From Candidatus Saccharimonadota bacterium (lineage in GTDB: Bacteria > Patescibacteriota > Saccharimonadia > Saccharimonadales > Saccharimonadaceae): a DNA stretch of 43,631 bases. The notes beneath the pieces were generated by a model. The model was given only the letters and a program-made list of their open reading frames with translations, had not been told where the DNA came from and ran no database searches. The translations under genes were made by a program, and so were the position numbers. Every line of letters begins with the position of its first letter. Position 1 is the stretch's first letter. The stretch is from contig JAFRAP010000048.1 in assembly GCA_017405345.1 (NCBI GenBank), forward strand, positions 1-43,631, in the 5' to 3' direction. This document shows positions 8,901 to 17,667 of this stretch, piece by piece.

Positions 8901-9924
8901 TGATTCCTCCTGCTGCCGCCATAAATACTCCCACCAGCGCCATCACCCCCGCAATCACCCAAAATCTCATCACAATTTTTGCCTCTGGCCAACCAGACGC
9001 CTCCAGGTGATGATGAATCGGCGCAGAGATAAACAATTTCTTTTTAAACACTTTTTTCCAAATGATCTGCAAAAGTGACGATCCAGCCTCCACCACCAAA
9101 AGCAATCCAATTACTGGCAGCAGGAAGAATGAGTTGGTCATCATCGCCACCACTCCCAGCCCTGCCCCCAGTGCAAATGACCCCACATCCCCCATCATAA
9201 ATCGTGCTGGTGGCACGTTAAACCACACGTATGACAGCAGCCACCCTGCCACAGTAAAGCAAAAGGCTGCCAGTTGCCACTGTCCACGGAATAGCGCAAT
9301 CGCACCAAAAGCACCGTAAGCAATCATCATCAGCCCCCCGGCCAAACCATCTAATCCATCAGAGATATTCACTGCGTTAGATGTCGCCACCACCGCAAAG
9401 GCAAATAGCGCCGTCATCAGCACTCCGCCAATCTCAAAATCCCCCATAAATGGCACGTGAATCCCCGTCCATCCCAGCTTATAAGAAAAGTACCAGCCCA
9501 GTCCGGCACCCACCACAGTAATCAAGAAAAATTTCACCGGCGCCCGCAAGCCTGCCGCTCCTGCACCAGAGCCAAATACATTGATAATGTCGTCAATCAA
9601 CCCTACAAAAGCTCCCCCTAAAAAGCCAGCAATCGGTAGCCAAGTCTGACCTCTGTCCCAGTTGCAAATCCAGGTTACAAGCAACACCACCACTACCCCC
9701 ACCACACCAGCCATCGTCGGGAATACCCGCTTAAACTTGTGTGCATGCAATTTTGTCATTACTGGCAAACTGTCACCAGAGAGTGTGGTCTTTTTCTGTT
9801 TTTTCCACCACTTATATTTATAGGCAAAATGCGTGTAGATTGGTGTTAAAAACATTGAAAGCAAAAATGCTCCCAGTGCCAACACCAATCCATAAAACAT
9901 TTCTCCACTTAAATGTCCCATCAT
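8893..9924 (-). CDS. mraY: MraY phospho-MurNAc-pentapeptide transferase
   Basis: MraY transfers phospho-MurNAc-pentapeptide from UDP to undecaprenyl phosphate, forming lipid I. This 343-residue polytopic protein shows PTMAGVVG, the LIDDIINV acidic pair, NISDGLDGLAGG, MGDVGSFALG and the periplasm-proximal PIHHHLE motif. All key catalytic residues I can check are present. It starts one base after the ftsI stop codon, with AAAGGA about ten bases upstream, and overlaps ftsW at its end. Confidence 0.95.
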   Translation of the reverse strand: MMGHLSGEMFYGLVLALGAFLLSMFLTPIYTHFAYKYKWWKKQKKTTLSGDSLPVMTKLHAHKFKRVFPTMAGVVGVVVVLLVTWICNWDRGQTWLPIAGFLGGAFVGLIDDIINVFGSGAGAAGLRAPVKFFLITVVGAGLGWYFSYKLGWTGIHVPFMGDFEIGGVLMTALFAFAVVATSNAVNISDGLDGLAGGLMMIAYGAFGAIALFRGQWQLAAFCFTVAGWLLSYVWFNVPPARFMMGDVGSFALGAGLGVVAMMTNSFFLLPVIGLLLVVEAGSSLLQIIWKKVFKKKLFISAPIHHHLEASGWPEAKIVMRFWVIAGVMALVGVFMAAAGGIIA

Positions 9925-9925
9925 C

Positions 9926-11671
9926 TTAACTTTCCTTTGGCTTAATTTTTAAATAATCTAGCATAAAGTTAGAAATCTCGTCAAAGAGCGGCATCGCATC
10001 ACGTTCCCCCTCAATCCGTTTACCCTCTTCCCATATTTTAACCATTATGACGTATTCTGGCAAATCTGAAGAGTCAGCGTCACCACTTGTGCCAAAGCCC
10101 ACATAGGTCGCCTTCGTCTCATCCATCACATATGCTCCATCTCTAATCACCTGTGCCGTACCAGTCTTTCCGCCCACATAATAGCCCGGCTTATCCACTC
10201 CAGCCAATCTTCTGCCTTGGCGAGTGTTGTAGAGCATCTTGCGCATTGTGGCACTAGTATTAGTAGAGATTATCTGCCGCACCGGCTCACGCATCGGGTT
10301 CTGCTTAAACTCTCCGTTCACCATCTCACCTGCCACAATTGTCGGTGTAAAGTATTCTCCCCCATTCACTACTGCAGAAAACGCCGTTGCCACCTGAATC
10401 ATCGTTAAGTTTAAGTTCTGTCCAAAGGTCATGTTTGCATAGCGTGAATTTAAGCCGTACCCCTCATTTGGCCCCACCACTAAGCCTGGCGATTCAAAAA
10501 GCTCTATCCCAGTATATTGACCAAAGCCAAATCGCTTGTAATAGTACTCATACAGCTTCTCCCGTCCAGTTTGGGTAATTTGCGAGTCACTCCCCCCCAG
10601 CCACATCAGAGCCTGCATACTCCCCGTATTTAAAGAATAGTTCAGCGCTGTCTGCATCGTAATCTGACCATACTGTCCCTTATAGGCATTTTCTATTGGC
10701 CAGCCGTCAATCGTCAGCGAGCCAGAGTTATAATAAGTGCTCTCCGGCTTCATCACCCCTTCCTCAATACCTGCCGCAAAAGCAAAGGTCTTGCAGACAG
10801 ATGCCGGCTCATAGGCATCTTCCACCACTCCGTTTTGAAACACTGTCGCATCTTCCACTTCCACATACTTTGCCGCATCATAAGTCGGTAAATTTGCCAT
10901 TGCCCAAATCTTTCCTGTTCGTGGATCCATCACTAATGCCGAAGCATGTGATGCCTGGGAGCGTTCCAGGGCATTTGCCAGAGCCTTCTCTGCCGCGTGC
11001 TGGATATTCCGGTCAATGGAGAGCACAATGTTTTTCCCATCCACTGCCGGCACACGCACGTTATCACTTCCGATGGTCAGCGGGATGTTGTTTACGTCTT
11101 TCACCGTCTTCAGCACGCCGTTTACCCCTGCCAATTCCTTATCTAGCGCCCCCTCCACCCCATATTGACCTTTCCCTTCCGCATTCACAAAACCAAGCAG
11201 CGGTGTTGCCATTTGCCCCTCTGGGTACACTCGCTGCACTCCCTCCTGAAACCACACTCCTGGTAATTGCTCTGCTTTTATCTTCTCCGCTGCTGCTCTC
11301 TTTACTCCTCGCGCCACCACGTAATAACGTAGGCCTTCCGTACCAAACACATCCTTCCACTCCGCCTGCCTTTGCTCTGCTGCATATTTATCAATTATTT
11401 CTTTCGTTCGCTCTTCATCCGCTATCATCGGATCCAAAATAATCGCCCAAACCGGCTCATTCATCACAATCACCGTAGCCTCATTTCCATCCATCATGTA
11501 AATTTCCCCCCTGCGCGCTACGATAGTATTCTGCATCGTCTGTTGTTCTGCTGCTTTTGCCACCCACTCATCATGCTGAATAATCTGAATAAAAAACAGC
11601 CTAAAAACCACCGCTCCCATTGCCACAATCACAAGGAGCTTCAAAAATTTTGAGCGCTTACGGTTACTCAC
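9926..11671 (-). CDS. ftsI: class B penicillin-binding protein (FtsI/PBP2-type)
   Basis: This is a septal peptidoglycan transpeptidase of 581 residues. One N-terminal membrane anchor (about residues 10-28) is followed by a dimerisation domain and a transpeptidase domain. The three active-site motifs are intact: SVCK within YEPASVCKTF, SLN within NYSLNTGSM, and KTGTA. The start is GTG at 11671. No Shine-Dalgarno is evident, but an extended -10 ends 6 nt upstream, predicting a leaderless message. It follows rplO by 21 nt, in the place where secY is normally found. Confidence 0.92.
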   Translation of the reverse strand: MSNRKRSKFLKLLVIVAMGAVVFRLFFIQIIQHDEWVAKAAEQQTMQNTIVARRGEIYMMDGNEATVIVMNEPVWAIILDPMIADEERTKEIIDKYAAEQRQAEWKDVFGTEGLRYYVVARGVKRAAAEKIKAEQLPGVWFQEGVQRVYPEGQMATPLLGFVNAEGKGQYGVEGALDKELAGVNGVLKTVKDVNNIPLTIGSDNVRVPAVDGKNIVLSIDRNIQHAAEKALANALERSQASHASALVMDPRTGKIWAMANLPTYDAAKYVEVEDATVFQNGVVEDAYEPASVCKTFAFAAGIEEGVMKPESTYYNSGSLTIDGWPIENAYKGQYGQITMQTALNYSLNTGSMQALMWLGGSDSQITQTGREKLYEYYYKRFGFGQYTGIELFESPGLVVGPNEGYGLNSRYANMTFGQNLNLTMIQVATAFSAVVNGGEYFTPTIVAGEMVNGEFKQNPMREPVRQIISTNTSATMRKMLYNTRQGRRLAGVDKPGYYVGGKTGTAQVIRDGAYVMDETKATYVGFGTSGDADSSDLPEYVIMVKIWEEGKRIEGERDAMPLFDEISNFMLDYLKIKPKES

Positions 11672-11677
11672 TCTTTT

Positions 11678-11686
11678 ATTATATCA
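11678..11686 (-). promoter_or_regulatory. extended -10 of ftsI
   Basis: On the minus strand this reads TGATATAAT, a perfect extended -10, beginning just after the rplO stop. Six bases separate TATAAT from the GTG start of ftsI. No -35 box is seen. It would give the wall genes transcription independent of the ribosomal operon. Confidence 0.7.
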
Positions 11687-11692
11687 TCTTAT

Positions 11693-12157
11693 CTATTTAT
11701 CTTCGGCTTTTTTGCGTGCTGGCACGGCCACCTTTTTAAAGCTACCGCCAGCTTTTTTCAGAGCCTCTACGGCTGTTTTACTCGCAAATTGTGTCGCAAG
11801 GTTCACCTTAGCTGTTACTTCCCCTCTAGTAATTATTTTCACCTTATTAAACGGTGAGGAAATCAGTCCAGCCTCTGCCAACTTAAAGTTATCTACTTCA
11901 CCAGACAGTTCATTTAGCCGGTCTGTATAGACCACTTCCGCCTTAGGATGAATAGACTTAAAGCCTTTTAGCTTTGGTACGGCCTGCATAATTGCTCTCT
12001 GTCCGCCCATAAAGCCTGCTGGCATCTTGCTGTGGCCAGTCCGGGCCTTCTGACCCTTAGTACCACGCCCTGCTGTTTTACCTTGCCCAGCGGCAATCCC
12101 ACGGCCCTTGCGATTCGGGCGGGTGTTCTTATTCACGGTCAAATCATTGTATTTCAT
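11693..12157 (-). CDS. rplO: 50S ribosomal protein L15
   Basis: uL15, 154 residues, a late-assembling 23S rRNA binder near the peptidyl-transferase entry. The N-terminal glycine- and lysine-rich tail (GRGIAAGQGKTAGRGTKGQK) is diagnostic. Its ATG overlaps the rpsE stop as TAATG, so there is no room for rpmD (L30), which normally lies between them and is absent across CPR bacteria. It is the last ribosomal gene of this run. Confidence 0.96.
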   Translation of the reverse strand: MKYNDLTVNKNTRPNRKGRGIAAGQGKTAGRGTKGQKARTGHSKMPAGFMGGQRAIMQAVPKLKGFKSIHPKAEVVYTDRLNELSGEVDNFKLAEAGLISSPFNKVKIITRGEVTAKVNLATQFASKTAVEALKKAGGSFKKVAVPARKKAEDK

Positions 12158-12819
12158 TACTTAGCCTCCTTCTTTGCTGGCTTTGTAGCTTTCTTGTCGG
12201 CTGTAGTAGTCCATCTTTTGCGTGGCACCTGAGCCTTCAAGCCATCAACCACCGCATAAGCAATATTTACCTTATTCGTTGAACCAAGCGACTTAGAAAT
12301 TAAGTTCTTTACGCCCGTCAAGCCAATGATTGAACGCACTACGCCACCAGCAATAATACCAGTACCCGGCGCAGCTGGCTTCATCAGCACCACCGCACCA
12401 GTTGCCTTGGTCTCTACTTCATGGCAGATAGTTTCGCCATCCATGGCAAACTCAATCATATTCTTTTTTGCCTTAGCCGTAGCTTTTGCTACTGCCGTTG
12501 TCACGTCGCCACCCTTGGCTACGCCCACGCCAACCTTGTTCTTGCGGTTACCGATTGCCACCAATGCCTTAAAGCGCATCCGGCGACCACCCTTTACCGT
12601 ACGAGAAACCCGATCAATGTTGATTGTAACTTCTTCAAACTCTTTTGGCGCTACATCTGCCTTCACGCGGTCACGGCGGCGACGGTCACGGCGACCATCC
12701 ATCACCCGGCCACCAATGTCACGCTGCTGCTTCTTGGCAGCCGTTTCATCGGTCATCCGGAGCGTGCCAGCTTTATTTACTACCTTTGGGGCATTCGTCT
12801 TTGCGTTATCTTCTGCCAT
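12157..12819 (-). CDS. rpsE: 30S ribosomal protein S5
   Basis: uS5, 220 residues, important for decoding accuracy and mRNA entry. The double-stranded RNA-binding segment (DRVSRTVKGGRRMRFKALV) and the C-terminal domain (GTGIIAGGVVRSI) are clear. It is longer than the roughly 166-residue E. coli protein because of a charged N-terminal extension of about 65 residues (several RRDRRRR-type runs) and a lysine-rich end. Confidence 0.96.
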   Translation of the reverse strand: MAEDNAKTNAPKVVNKAGTLRMTDETAAKKQQRDIGGRVMDGRRDRRRRDRVKADVAPKEFEEVTINIDRVSRTVKGGRRMRFKALVAIGNRKNKVGVGVAKGGDVTTAVAKATAKAKKNMIEFAMDGETICHEVETKATGAVVLMKPAAPGTGIIAGGVVRSIIGLTGVKNLISKSLGSTNKVNIAYAVVDGLKAQVPRKRWTTTADKKATKPAKKEAK

Positions 12820-12820
12820 C

Positions 12821-13150
12821 TTAGAACTCCAATCCTTCCTTGCGTGCGGCCTCTGCTAATGCAGACATTCGCCCCGCATAAAGTTTACTTCCTCGGTCAA
12901 ACACTACCTTAGTAATCTTTACCTTTTTGGCCTTCTCGGCAATCATCTTCCCCACTGCAGCTGCCTTTTCCGTCTTGTTACCAGTAATTTTACTGCCGAC
13001 TGTCGTAGCGTAAGCCAAGGTTATCTTTTTGTCGTCATCAATAATCTGAGCTGTTACGTTCTGGTTGCTAAAATGCACTGTCAGGCGTGGACGCTCAGCT
13101 GTCCCATGGATTTTTGCCCGTGTACGGTTAGCTCTATAAATCGCTTTCAT
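12821..13150 (-). CDS. rplR: 50S ribosomal protein L18
   Basis: uL18, 109 residues, binds 5S rRNA at the central protuberance with L5. RPRLTVHFSNQNVTAQI and FDRGSKLYAGRMSALAEAARKEGLEF are characteristic. Its start overlaps the rplF stop as TAATG and its stop is one base before the rpsE start. Confidence 0.96.
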   Translation of the reverse strand: MKAIYRANRTRAKIHGTAERPRLTVHFSNQNVTAQIIDDDKKITLAYATTVGSKITGNKTEKAAAVGKMIAEKAKKVKITKVVFDRGSKLYAGRMSALAEAARKEGLEF

Positions 13151-13686
13151 TATTTCTTCCCTGCCTTTCCAGCCTTGCGGATAATATGTTCATCAACGTA
13201 CTTGATGCCCTTACCCTTATATGGCTCTGGTTTCTTTAGCGCGCGGATTTCTGCTGCCACTTGACCAACTTTCTGCTTATCAATTCCAGAGACGGTGATT
13301 TCCATCTTGTCCACCTTTAATTCTACCCCTTCCGGAGCGGTGTACTTTACTGGATGAGAAAAGCCTAGCGCCATCTCAATCTGTTGCCCACCACCTGACA
13401 AGCGAAAGCCCACACCGTTAATCTCTAGTTTCTTTTCAAAGCCTTTAGTTACACCAATCACAGCGTTATTTAGCAGTGCTCGCTGCAAGCCATGCCAAGC
13501 CTTAGAGCTTGGCTCATCATTGGCTCGCGTCACCACGGCCTTGTTTTCTTCCACCTTTGTGGTGGTATTCTGTTGGACTGGAACCATCAGCGTGCCCTTT
13601 GGGCCAGTGACGGTAATTTCCTTGTCACCGACCGTAATTGTCACGCCAGCTGGAATGTCCACTGGTAGTTTTCCGATACGACTCAT
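13150..13686 (-). CDS. rplF: 50S ribosomal protein L6
   Basis: uL6, 178 residues, binds near the sarcin-ricin loop where GTPase factors act. SRIGKLPVDIPAGV at the start and KKPEPYKGKGIKY near the end are hallmark segments of the two L6 repeats. It lies between rpsH and rplR, the standard spc order. Confidence 0.97.
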   Translation of the reverse strand: MSRIGKLPVDIPAGVTITVGDKEITVTGPKGTLMVPVQQNTTTKVEENKAVVTRANDEPSSKAWHGLQRALLNNAVIGVTKGFEKKLEINGVGFRLSGGGQQIEMALGFSHPVKYTAPEGVELKVDKMEITVSGIDKQKVGQVAAEIRALKKPEPYKGKGIKYVDEHIIRKAGKAGKK

Positions 13687-13698
13687 ATCTTCCTTTCC

Positions 13699-14100
13699 TT
13701 AGTAGACCTTTATTAAAATTTCTCCACCAAGTCTAGCCTTACGCGCTTCTTCACCAGTCATTACCCCTTTAGAGGTAGACACCAAGATAATCCCTCGGCC
13801 AGACTTCACCTTTGGCAGTTCATCTGCTCCAGAATATACCCGGCGTCCTGGTTTAGACACCTTGGAGATCTCATTAATACGGGCATTTTCGCCCGGCTTA
13901 GCTATCAGCACATAGAGAATGTCTCGGGGAGTAGCTTTCTCCACCTTCACATCTTCTATGAAATTAGCCTTCTTTAAACCTTCCGCCACTGCCAGCTTCA
14001 ATTTAGAGGTTGGCACGCGAATTTCCGTTTTACCCACCAGAATAGCATTGCGGATACGGGTAATCAGGTCTGCAACTTGGTCTGTAGATTGTAGTGACAT
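13699..14100 (-). CDS. rpsH: 30S ribosomal protein S8
   Basis: uS8, 133 residues, a primary 16S rRNA binder in the central domain. DQVADLITRIRNA at the N-terminus and STSKGVMTGEEARKARLGGE at the C-terminus identify it. In E. coli S8 represses the spc operon by binding its mRNA; no such site was looked for here in detail. Confidence 0.97.
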   Translation of the reverse strand: MSLQSTDQVADLITRIRNAILVGKTEIRVPTSKLKLAVAEGLKKANFIEDVKVEKATPRDILYVLIAKPGENARINEISKVSKPGRRVYSGADELPKVKSGRGIILVSTSKGVMTGEEARKARLGGEILIKVY

Positions 14101-14117
14101 ATTCTCTCCTTTCTCCT

Positions 14118-14387
14118 TTACCAGCTACTCTTTGTTACACCAGGGATTTCTCCCTTGCTTGCTTTCTCTCGGAAGGTAATACGACTCATTCCAAAACGCC
14201 GCATATAGCCTCGTGGGCGCCCGTCCAGTAGGTCGCGGTTCTTGAGGCGTGTTGGGGACGAGTTACGTGGCAATTTTTGTAAGCCTTCTAGGTCACCAGC
14301 CGCCTTAAGCTCTGCTCGCTTGGCCTTATATTTGTCGTACATTTTTTGCCGCTTCTGATCGCGGAGCACTGCAGATTTCTTTGCCAT
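14118..14387 (-). CDS. rpsN: 30S ribosomal protein S14, zinc-free form
   Basis: uS14, 89 residues. ATG 14387 is chosen because translation from there begins [14 protein letters not shown] and a good GGAG-type site lies upstream. An upstream start at 14426 would add 13 unrelated residues over rplE. The C-terminus ([20 protein letters not shown]) is typical. There are no CxxC pairs, so this is the longer zinc-independent (C-minus) version. Confidence 0.95.
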   Translation of the reverse strand: MAKKSAVLRDQKRQKMYDKYKAKRAELKAAGDLEGLQKLPRNSSPTRLKNRDLLDGRPRGYMRRFGMSRITFREKASKGEIPGVTKSSW

Positions 14388-14388
14388 C

Positions 14389-14961
14389 CTACTTCTCCTC
14401 TCCGCTTCTCTCAAACGGCATCCCAAATAGTTCTAACAACTTGGTACTCCCTTCCTTAGAGCCATTTTTAATAATAAACGTTACTTCCAGGCCATGCAAT
14501 GCTGCGGCGTCCTCAAAGGTAATCTCTGGGAACACCGTCTGCTCTCTTAGCCCTAGGCTATAATTGCCCTGGCGGTCAAAGCTCTTGCGTGGCACACCAT
14601 GAAAGTCACGTACGTGTGGTAATGCAATATTAATCAGGCGATCCACAAATTCATACATCTTCACCCCACGCAACGTAGTTAAATATCCCACCGGTGCGCC
14701 CATGCCTTTACGAATTTTAAAGGTGGCGATGGACTTCTTTGCTAACCGTGCAGTCGTTGCCTGACCAGTAATCTTAGCTAAAGTCAGTTCCACCGTCTCG
14801 GTAAAGTGTTTATCGTCACGCTTCTTTCCCACTCCAGAAGATACAATCACCTTTTCAAGTTTTGGCACCTGGTTAATATTAGCCAGGCCCAGCTCTTTCT
14901 GCAAATCCTTCTGCTTAGCAAGGTAAAGTTCTTTTAATCTCGGTACATACTTATCAGCCAT
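14389..14961 (-). CDS. rplE: 50S ribosomal protein L5
   Basis: uL5, 190 residues, binds 5S rRNA and contacts P-site t[31 protein letters not shown] and [14 protein letters not shown] are conserved family segments. Its start overlaps the rplX stop as TAATG, and its stop lies one base before the rpsN start. Confidence 0.97.
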   Translation of the reverse strand: MADKYVPRLKELYLAKQKDLQKELGLANINQVPKLEKVIVSSGVGKKRDDKHFTETVELTLAKITGQATTARLAKKSIATFKIRKGMGAPVGYLTTLRGVKMYEFVDRLINIALPHVRDFHGVPRKSFDRQGNYSLGLREQTVFPEITFEDAAALHGLEVTFIIKNGSKEGSTKLLELFGMPFERSGEEK

Positions 14962-15188
14962 TACTTACCCTCCTTCTTTAGGTTAGAAAGATCAATTCCT
15001 AGGTGAACGGTCTTTTTACCACCCTGCGGATTAATCTGGGTCTTCTTTAGGCGACGCACGCGCACCCCAATGCCCTCTATACAGGCTTTGTGGCCTTTCA
15101 CGTCCATTTTTACGATTTTACCAGACTTGCCTTTATTGGCTCCGGCAATCACCTTCACTTTATCTCCGGTCTTTAACTGTTGTGCCAT
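14961..15188 (-). CDS. rplX: 50S ribosomal protein L24
   Basis: uL24, only 75 residues compared with about 100 in most bacteria: the KOW motif (LKTGDKVKVIAGANKGKSGKI) and following strands are kept and the C-terminal part is trimmed. L24 starts large-subunit assembly by binding the 5' domain of 23S rRNA. It overlaps its neighbours at both ends as TAATG. Confidence 0.94.
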   Translation of the reverse strand: MAQQLKTGDKVKVIAGANKGKSGKIVKMDVKGHKACIEGIGVRVRRLKKTQINPQGGKKTVHLGIDLSNLKKEGK

Positions 15189-15556
15189 TATAGTACCTCC
15201 GGAGCTAAGCTAATAATCTTAGAGAAGCCCAGGTCGCGAAGTTCTCTAGGAACCGGACCAAACACGCGGGTACCGCGCGGAGTCTTATCCTCGTTTACTA
15301 GCACTGCTGCATTATCATCAAATCTAATCGTAGAGCCATCTGGACGACGGATCTGGCCACGAGTCCGCACAATTACTGCTCGCACCACGGCCTTTTTCTT
15401 CACGCCACCAGTCGGAGAAGCATCCTTCACACTAGCAGTGACGATATCGCCCACACGAGCATAACGCGCACGAGTTCCACCCAGCACCCGGATTACGCCA
15501 AGCTCCTTAGCGCCGCTGTTGTCAGCTACTTTTAATCTAGTTTCTTGCTGAATCAT
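15188..15556 (-). CDS. rplN: 50S ribosomal protein L14
   Basis: uL14, 122 residues, forms intersubunit bridges with 16S r[22 protein letters not shown] at the start and [24 protein letters not shown]-type sequence at the end match full-length L14 without insertions. It follows rpsQ by two bases. Confidence 0.97.
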   Translation of the reverse strand: MIQQETRLKVADNSGAKELGVIRVLGGTRARYARVGDIVTASVKDASPTGGVKKKAVVRAVIVRTRGQIRRPDGSTIRFDDNAAVLVNEDKTPRGTRVFGPVPRELRDLGFSKIISLAPEVL

Positions 15557-15558
15557 GA

Positions 15559-15891
15559 CTATTCCTCCTCCCCTTCTGGCTTTTCAGCAACCTTAGGAAT
15601 ATCTTTCTCAACTTTCACTTCGTGGATGTCTTCTTTCAGCTCCACCGCACCATGCGATTTCTCTAGTACCTTCACTAGCTTATAGCTCTTAGTTTTAGAG
15701 AACGGGCGGCAAGCGACGATTTCCACCTTGTCGCCAATACCAGCTTCATTTTTCTCGTCATGGGCAGTATACTTGCGCGTGTGCGAATACTGCTTCCGAT
15801 AAAGCGGATGCGTTTCACGGCTGGTGATGCTGACTGTAATAGTCTTATCACGCTTATCCGAGGAAACGATACCTTGGAGTGTCTGTGCCAT
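15559..15891 (-). CDS. rpsQ: 30S ribosomal protein S17
   Basis: uS17, 110 residues, a primary 16S rRNA binder. [19 protein letters not shown] and [23 protein letters not shown] are typical. The C-terminus has an acidic and basic extension of about 25 residues beyond the usual length of about 85. Its Shine-Dalgarno (AAAGGAG) lies inside the 11-codon ORF that precedes it. Confidence 0.96.
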   Translation of the reverse strand: MAQTLQGIVSSDKRDKTITVSITSRETHPLYRKQYSHTRKYTAHDEKNEAGIGDKVEIVACRPFSKTKSYKLVKVLEKSHGAVELKEDIHEVKVEKDIPKVAEKPEGEEE

Positions 15892-15926
15892 TACTTGGCT
15901 CCTTTCTTTGCATTAAACTTAATCAT
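15891..15926 (-). CDS. 11-codon ORF at the rpmC position
   Basis: A tiny ORF encodes MIKFNAKKGAK. Its ATG overlaps the rplP stop as TAATG and its own TAA overlaps the rpsQ ATG as TAATG, so it fills the gap exactly. This is where rpmC (L29) sits in other bacteria. It contains the rpsQ Shine-Dalgarno. It could be a translational coupler or a vestige of rpmC; the peptide is too short to prove either. Confidence 0.45.
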   Translation of the reverse strand: MIKFNAKKGAK

Positions 15927-16345
15927 TAGAAGTTCTCCTTCTTGATAATCTTCACTCGTACCGGCAATTTGTGACCAGCCAGGCGCAAGGCTTCCTTTGC
16001 CTGCTCCTCTGTCACATCAGCAATCTCAAACATCACCGTTCCGGCCTTCACCTTCGCCACAAAGAACTGTGGCTCACCCTTACCAGAACCCATCTTCACA
16101 TCCAGTGGTTTCTTTGTTACAGGCGTATGTGGGAAGATCCGAATCCAAATTTTACCGCCACGCTTAATATAGCGCGTAATCGCCTGGCGAGCCGCCTCAA
16201 TCTGGCGAGAGTTCACCCGCTCATTATCCAGTGACATCAACCCCCAGTCACCAAAGGCCACAGTATTACCACGCGTGGCAACACCTTCATTTTTGCCCTT
16301 GCGGACCTTGCGGTGAGCAGTTTTCTTAGGTAGTAAAATAGCCAT
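15926..16345 (-). CDS. rplP: 50S ribosomal protein L16
   Basis: uL16, 139 residues, shapes the A-site tRNA-binding pocket. AILLPKKTAHRKVRKGKNEG, the segment FGDWGLMSL and RIFPHTPVTKKPLDVKMGSGKG identify it. It lies between rpsC and the 11-codon ORF. Confidence 0.97.
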   Translation of the reverse strand: MAILLPKKTAHRKVRKGKNEGVATRGNTVAFGDWGLMSLDNERVNSRQIEAARQAITRYIKRGGKIWIRIFPHTPVTKKPLDVKMGSGKGEPQFFVAKVKAGTVMFEIADVTEEQAKEALRLAGHKLPVRVKIIKKENF

Positions 16346-16346
16346 T

Positions 16347-16973
16347 TTATTTCTCCCCCTTATAGATCCAAACTTTCACGCCGACGATACCAGCAATTGT
16401 TGGTGCGTGATGACAGTAAAAATCAATATCCGCGCGCAACGTGTGTAGCGGCACGGAGCCTTCAATAAACTTCTCTCGGCGAGACATTTCTGCGCCGTTC
16501 AAGCGCCCAGACACCTCAATGCGTACGCCTTTAGCGCCAGCATTCATGGTAGACTGAGCCGCCATCTTCACTGCGCGGCGGAAATTCATCCGCTTACCCA
16601 GCTGAAAACCAATGTTCTCCGCCACTAATTTAGCAGACAATTCTGGTTTCTTTACTTCTTCTACGTTCAAGCGAATCGGCTGAGACACGAACTTCTCCAG
16701 CTCCTTCTTCAGCTCATTAATGCCCGCGCCCTGCTTGCCAATCACTGCACCAGCCTTAGCGGTTAAAATCGTCACCGTCGTTAGGTTAGCACTACGCTCA
16801 ATATTGACCTTGGCAATGGTCGGACGTGCCTTAAAACGATTTTCAATCGTCTCTCTAATCTTAATATCTTCCACCAGCCATTTCTTAAAGTCGGTCTTTT
16901 TCGTATACCACTTAGAAGACCAATCTTTGCTCAGCTGTAAGCGGTAAGATAGTGGGTTAACTTTCTGTCCCAT
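16347..16973 (-). CDS. rpsC: 30S ribosomal protein S3
   Basis: uS3, 208 residues, lines the mRNA entry tunnel and contributes helicase activity. The N-terminal MGQKVNPLSYRL, the KH-domain GXXG-type loop (AVIGKQGAGINELK) and the C-terminal HTLRADIDF and GIVGVKVWIYKGE are clear. Its start overlaps the rplV stop as TAATG. Confidence 0.97.
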   Translation of the reverse strand: MGQKVNPLSYRLQLSKDWSSKWYTKKTDFKKWLVEDIKIRETIENRFKARPTIAKVNIERSANLTTVTILTAKAGAVIGKQGAGINELKKELEKFVSQPIRLNVEEVKKPELSAKLVAENIGFQLGKRMNFRRAVKMAAQSTMNAGAKGVRIEVSGRLNGAEMSRREKFIEGSVPLHTLRADIDFYCHHAPTIAGIVGVKVWIYKGEK

Positions 16974-17371
16974 TACTTCTCCTCCTTCTTTTCTGCCGGC
17001 TTTGCTTCGGCCTTCTTCTTTACTTTCTCCTCTCCAGCCACTTCCACAAAGATGTTGCTAGAGATCTTTTCAAATGGTAAAGCCCGCCCACGAGAAGCTG
17101 GCTTATAGCGACGAATCCTCGTACCTGCCGTCACAGAAATCCGGGCAATCCGTATGGTCTTTGGATCAATAGAAGCGCCAGAGTTTAGCAGGTTGGCCTT
17201 AGCAGATTCCACCGCCTTCAGCACTGCTCGTGCTGCCCGACGTGGAGTATGCTCTAAGATTACCACTGCATCCGCCACATAACGGTCGCGCACCAAAGCC
17301 GCCACGATATTAGTCTTGCGCGGCTGGTTGTCCGTACCCTTAATGTAGGCATGTGCAAATTTAGTAGCCAT
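16973..17371 (-). CDS. rplV: 50S ribosomal protein L22
   Basis: uL22, 132 residues, whose beta-hairpin lines the nascent peptide tunnel. The core (AVLKAVESAKANLLNSG, then RRYKPASRGRALPFEKISSNIF) is followed by a Lys/Glu/Ala-rich tail of about 20 residues that the E. coli protein lacks. It overlaps rpsC and rpsS. Confidence 0.96.
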   Translation of the reverse strand: MATKFAHAYIKGTDNQPRKTNIVAALVRDRYVADAVVILEHTPRRAARAVLKAVESAKANLLNSGASIDPKTIRIARISVTAGTRIRRYKPASRGRALPFEKISSNIFVEVAGEEKVKKKAEAKPAEKKEEK

Positions 17372-17664
17372 TAGTTACCCCCTTTCGCAGCTGCAGCTTC
17401 CGCAGCCTTCTTGCCGCCATGGCGCTTAAATTTCCGCGTTGGGGCAAACTCTCCCAGCTTATGACCCACCATATTCTCACTGATAAAGACCGGCACATGC
17501 ATCTTGCCATTGTGTACGGCAATCGTCCGACCCACCATCTCTGGAGAAATCGTAGACTGCCTAGCCCAAGTCTTAATCACAGTGCGATCCTCTGCGGAGA
17601 GAGCTTTAATCTTCTTCTCTAGTTTGTAGTCCACGAAAGGACCCTTCTTGAGACTTCTAGACAT
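17371..17664 (-). CDS. rpsS: 30S ribosomal protein S19
   Basis: uS19, 97 residues, in the small-subunit head near S13. [26 protein letters not shown] and [17 protein letters not shown] are family hallmarks. The order rplB-rpsS-rplV is the canonical S10 operon arrangement. Confidence 0.97.
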   Translation of the reverse strand: MSRSLKKGPFVDYKLEKKIKALSAEDRTVIKTWARQSTISPEMVGRTIAVHNGKMHVPVFISENMVGHKLGEFAPTRKFKRHGGKKAAEAAAAKGGN

Positions 17665-17667
17665 AGC

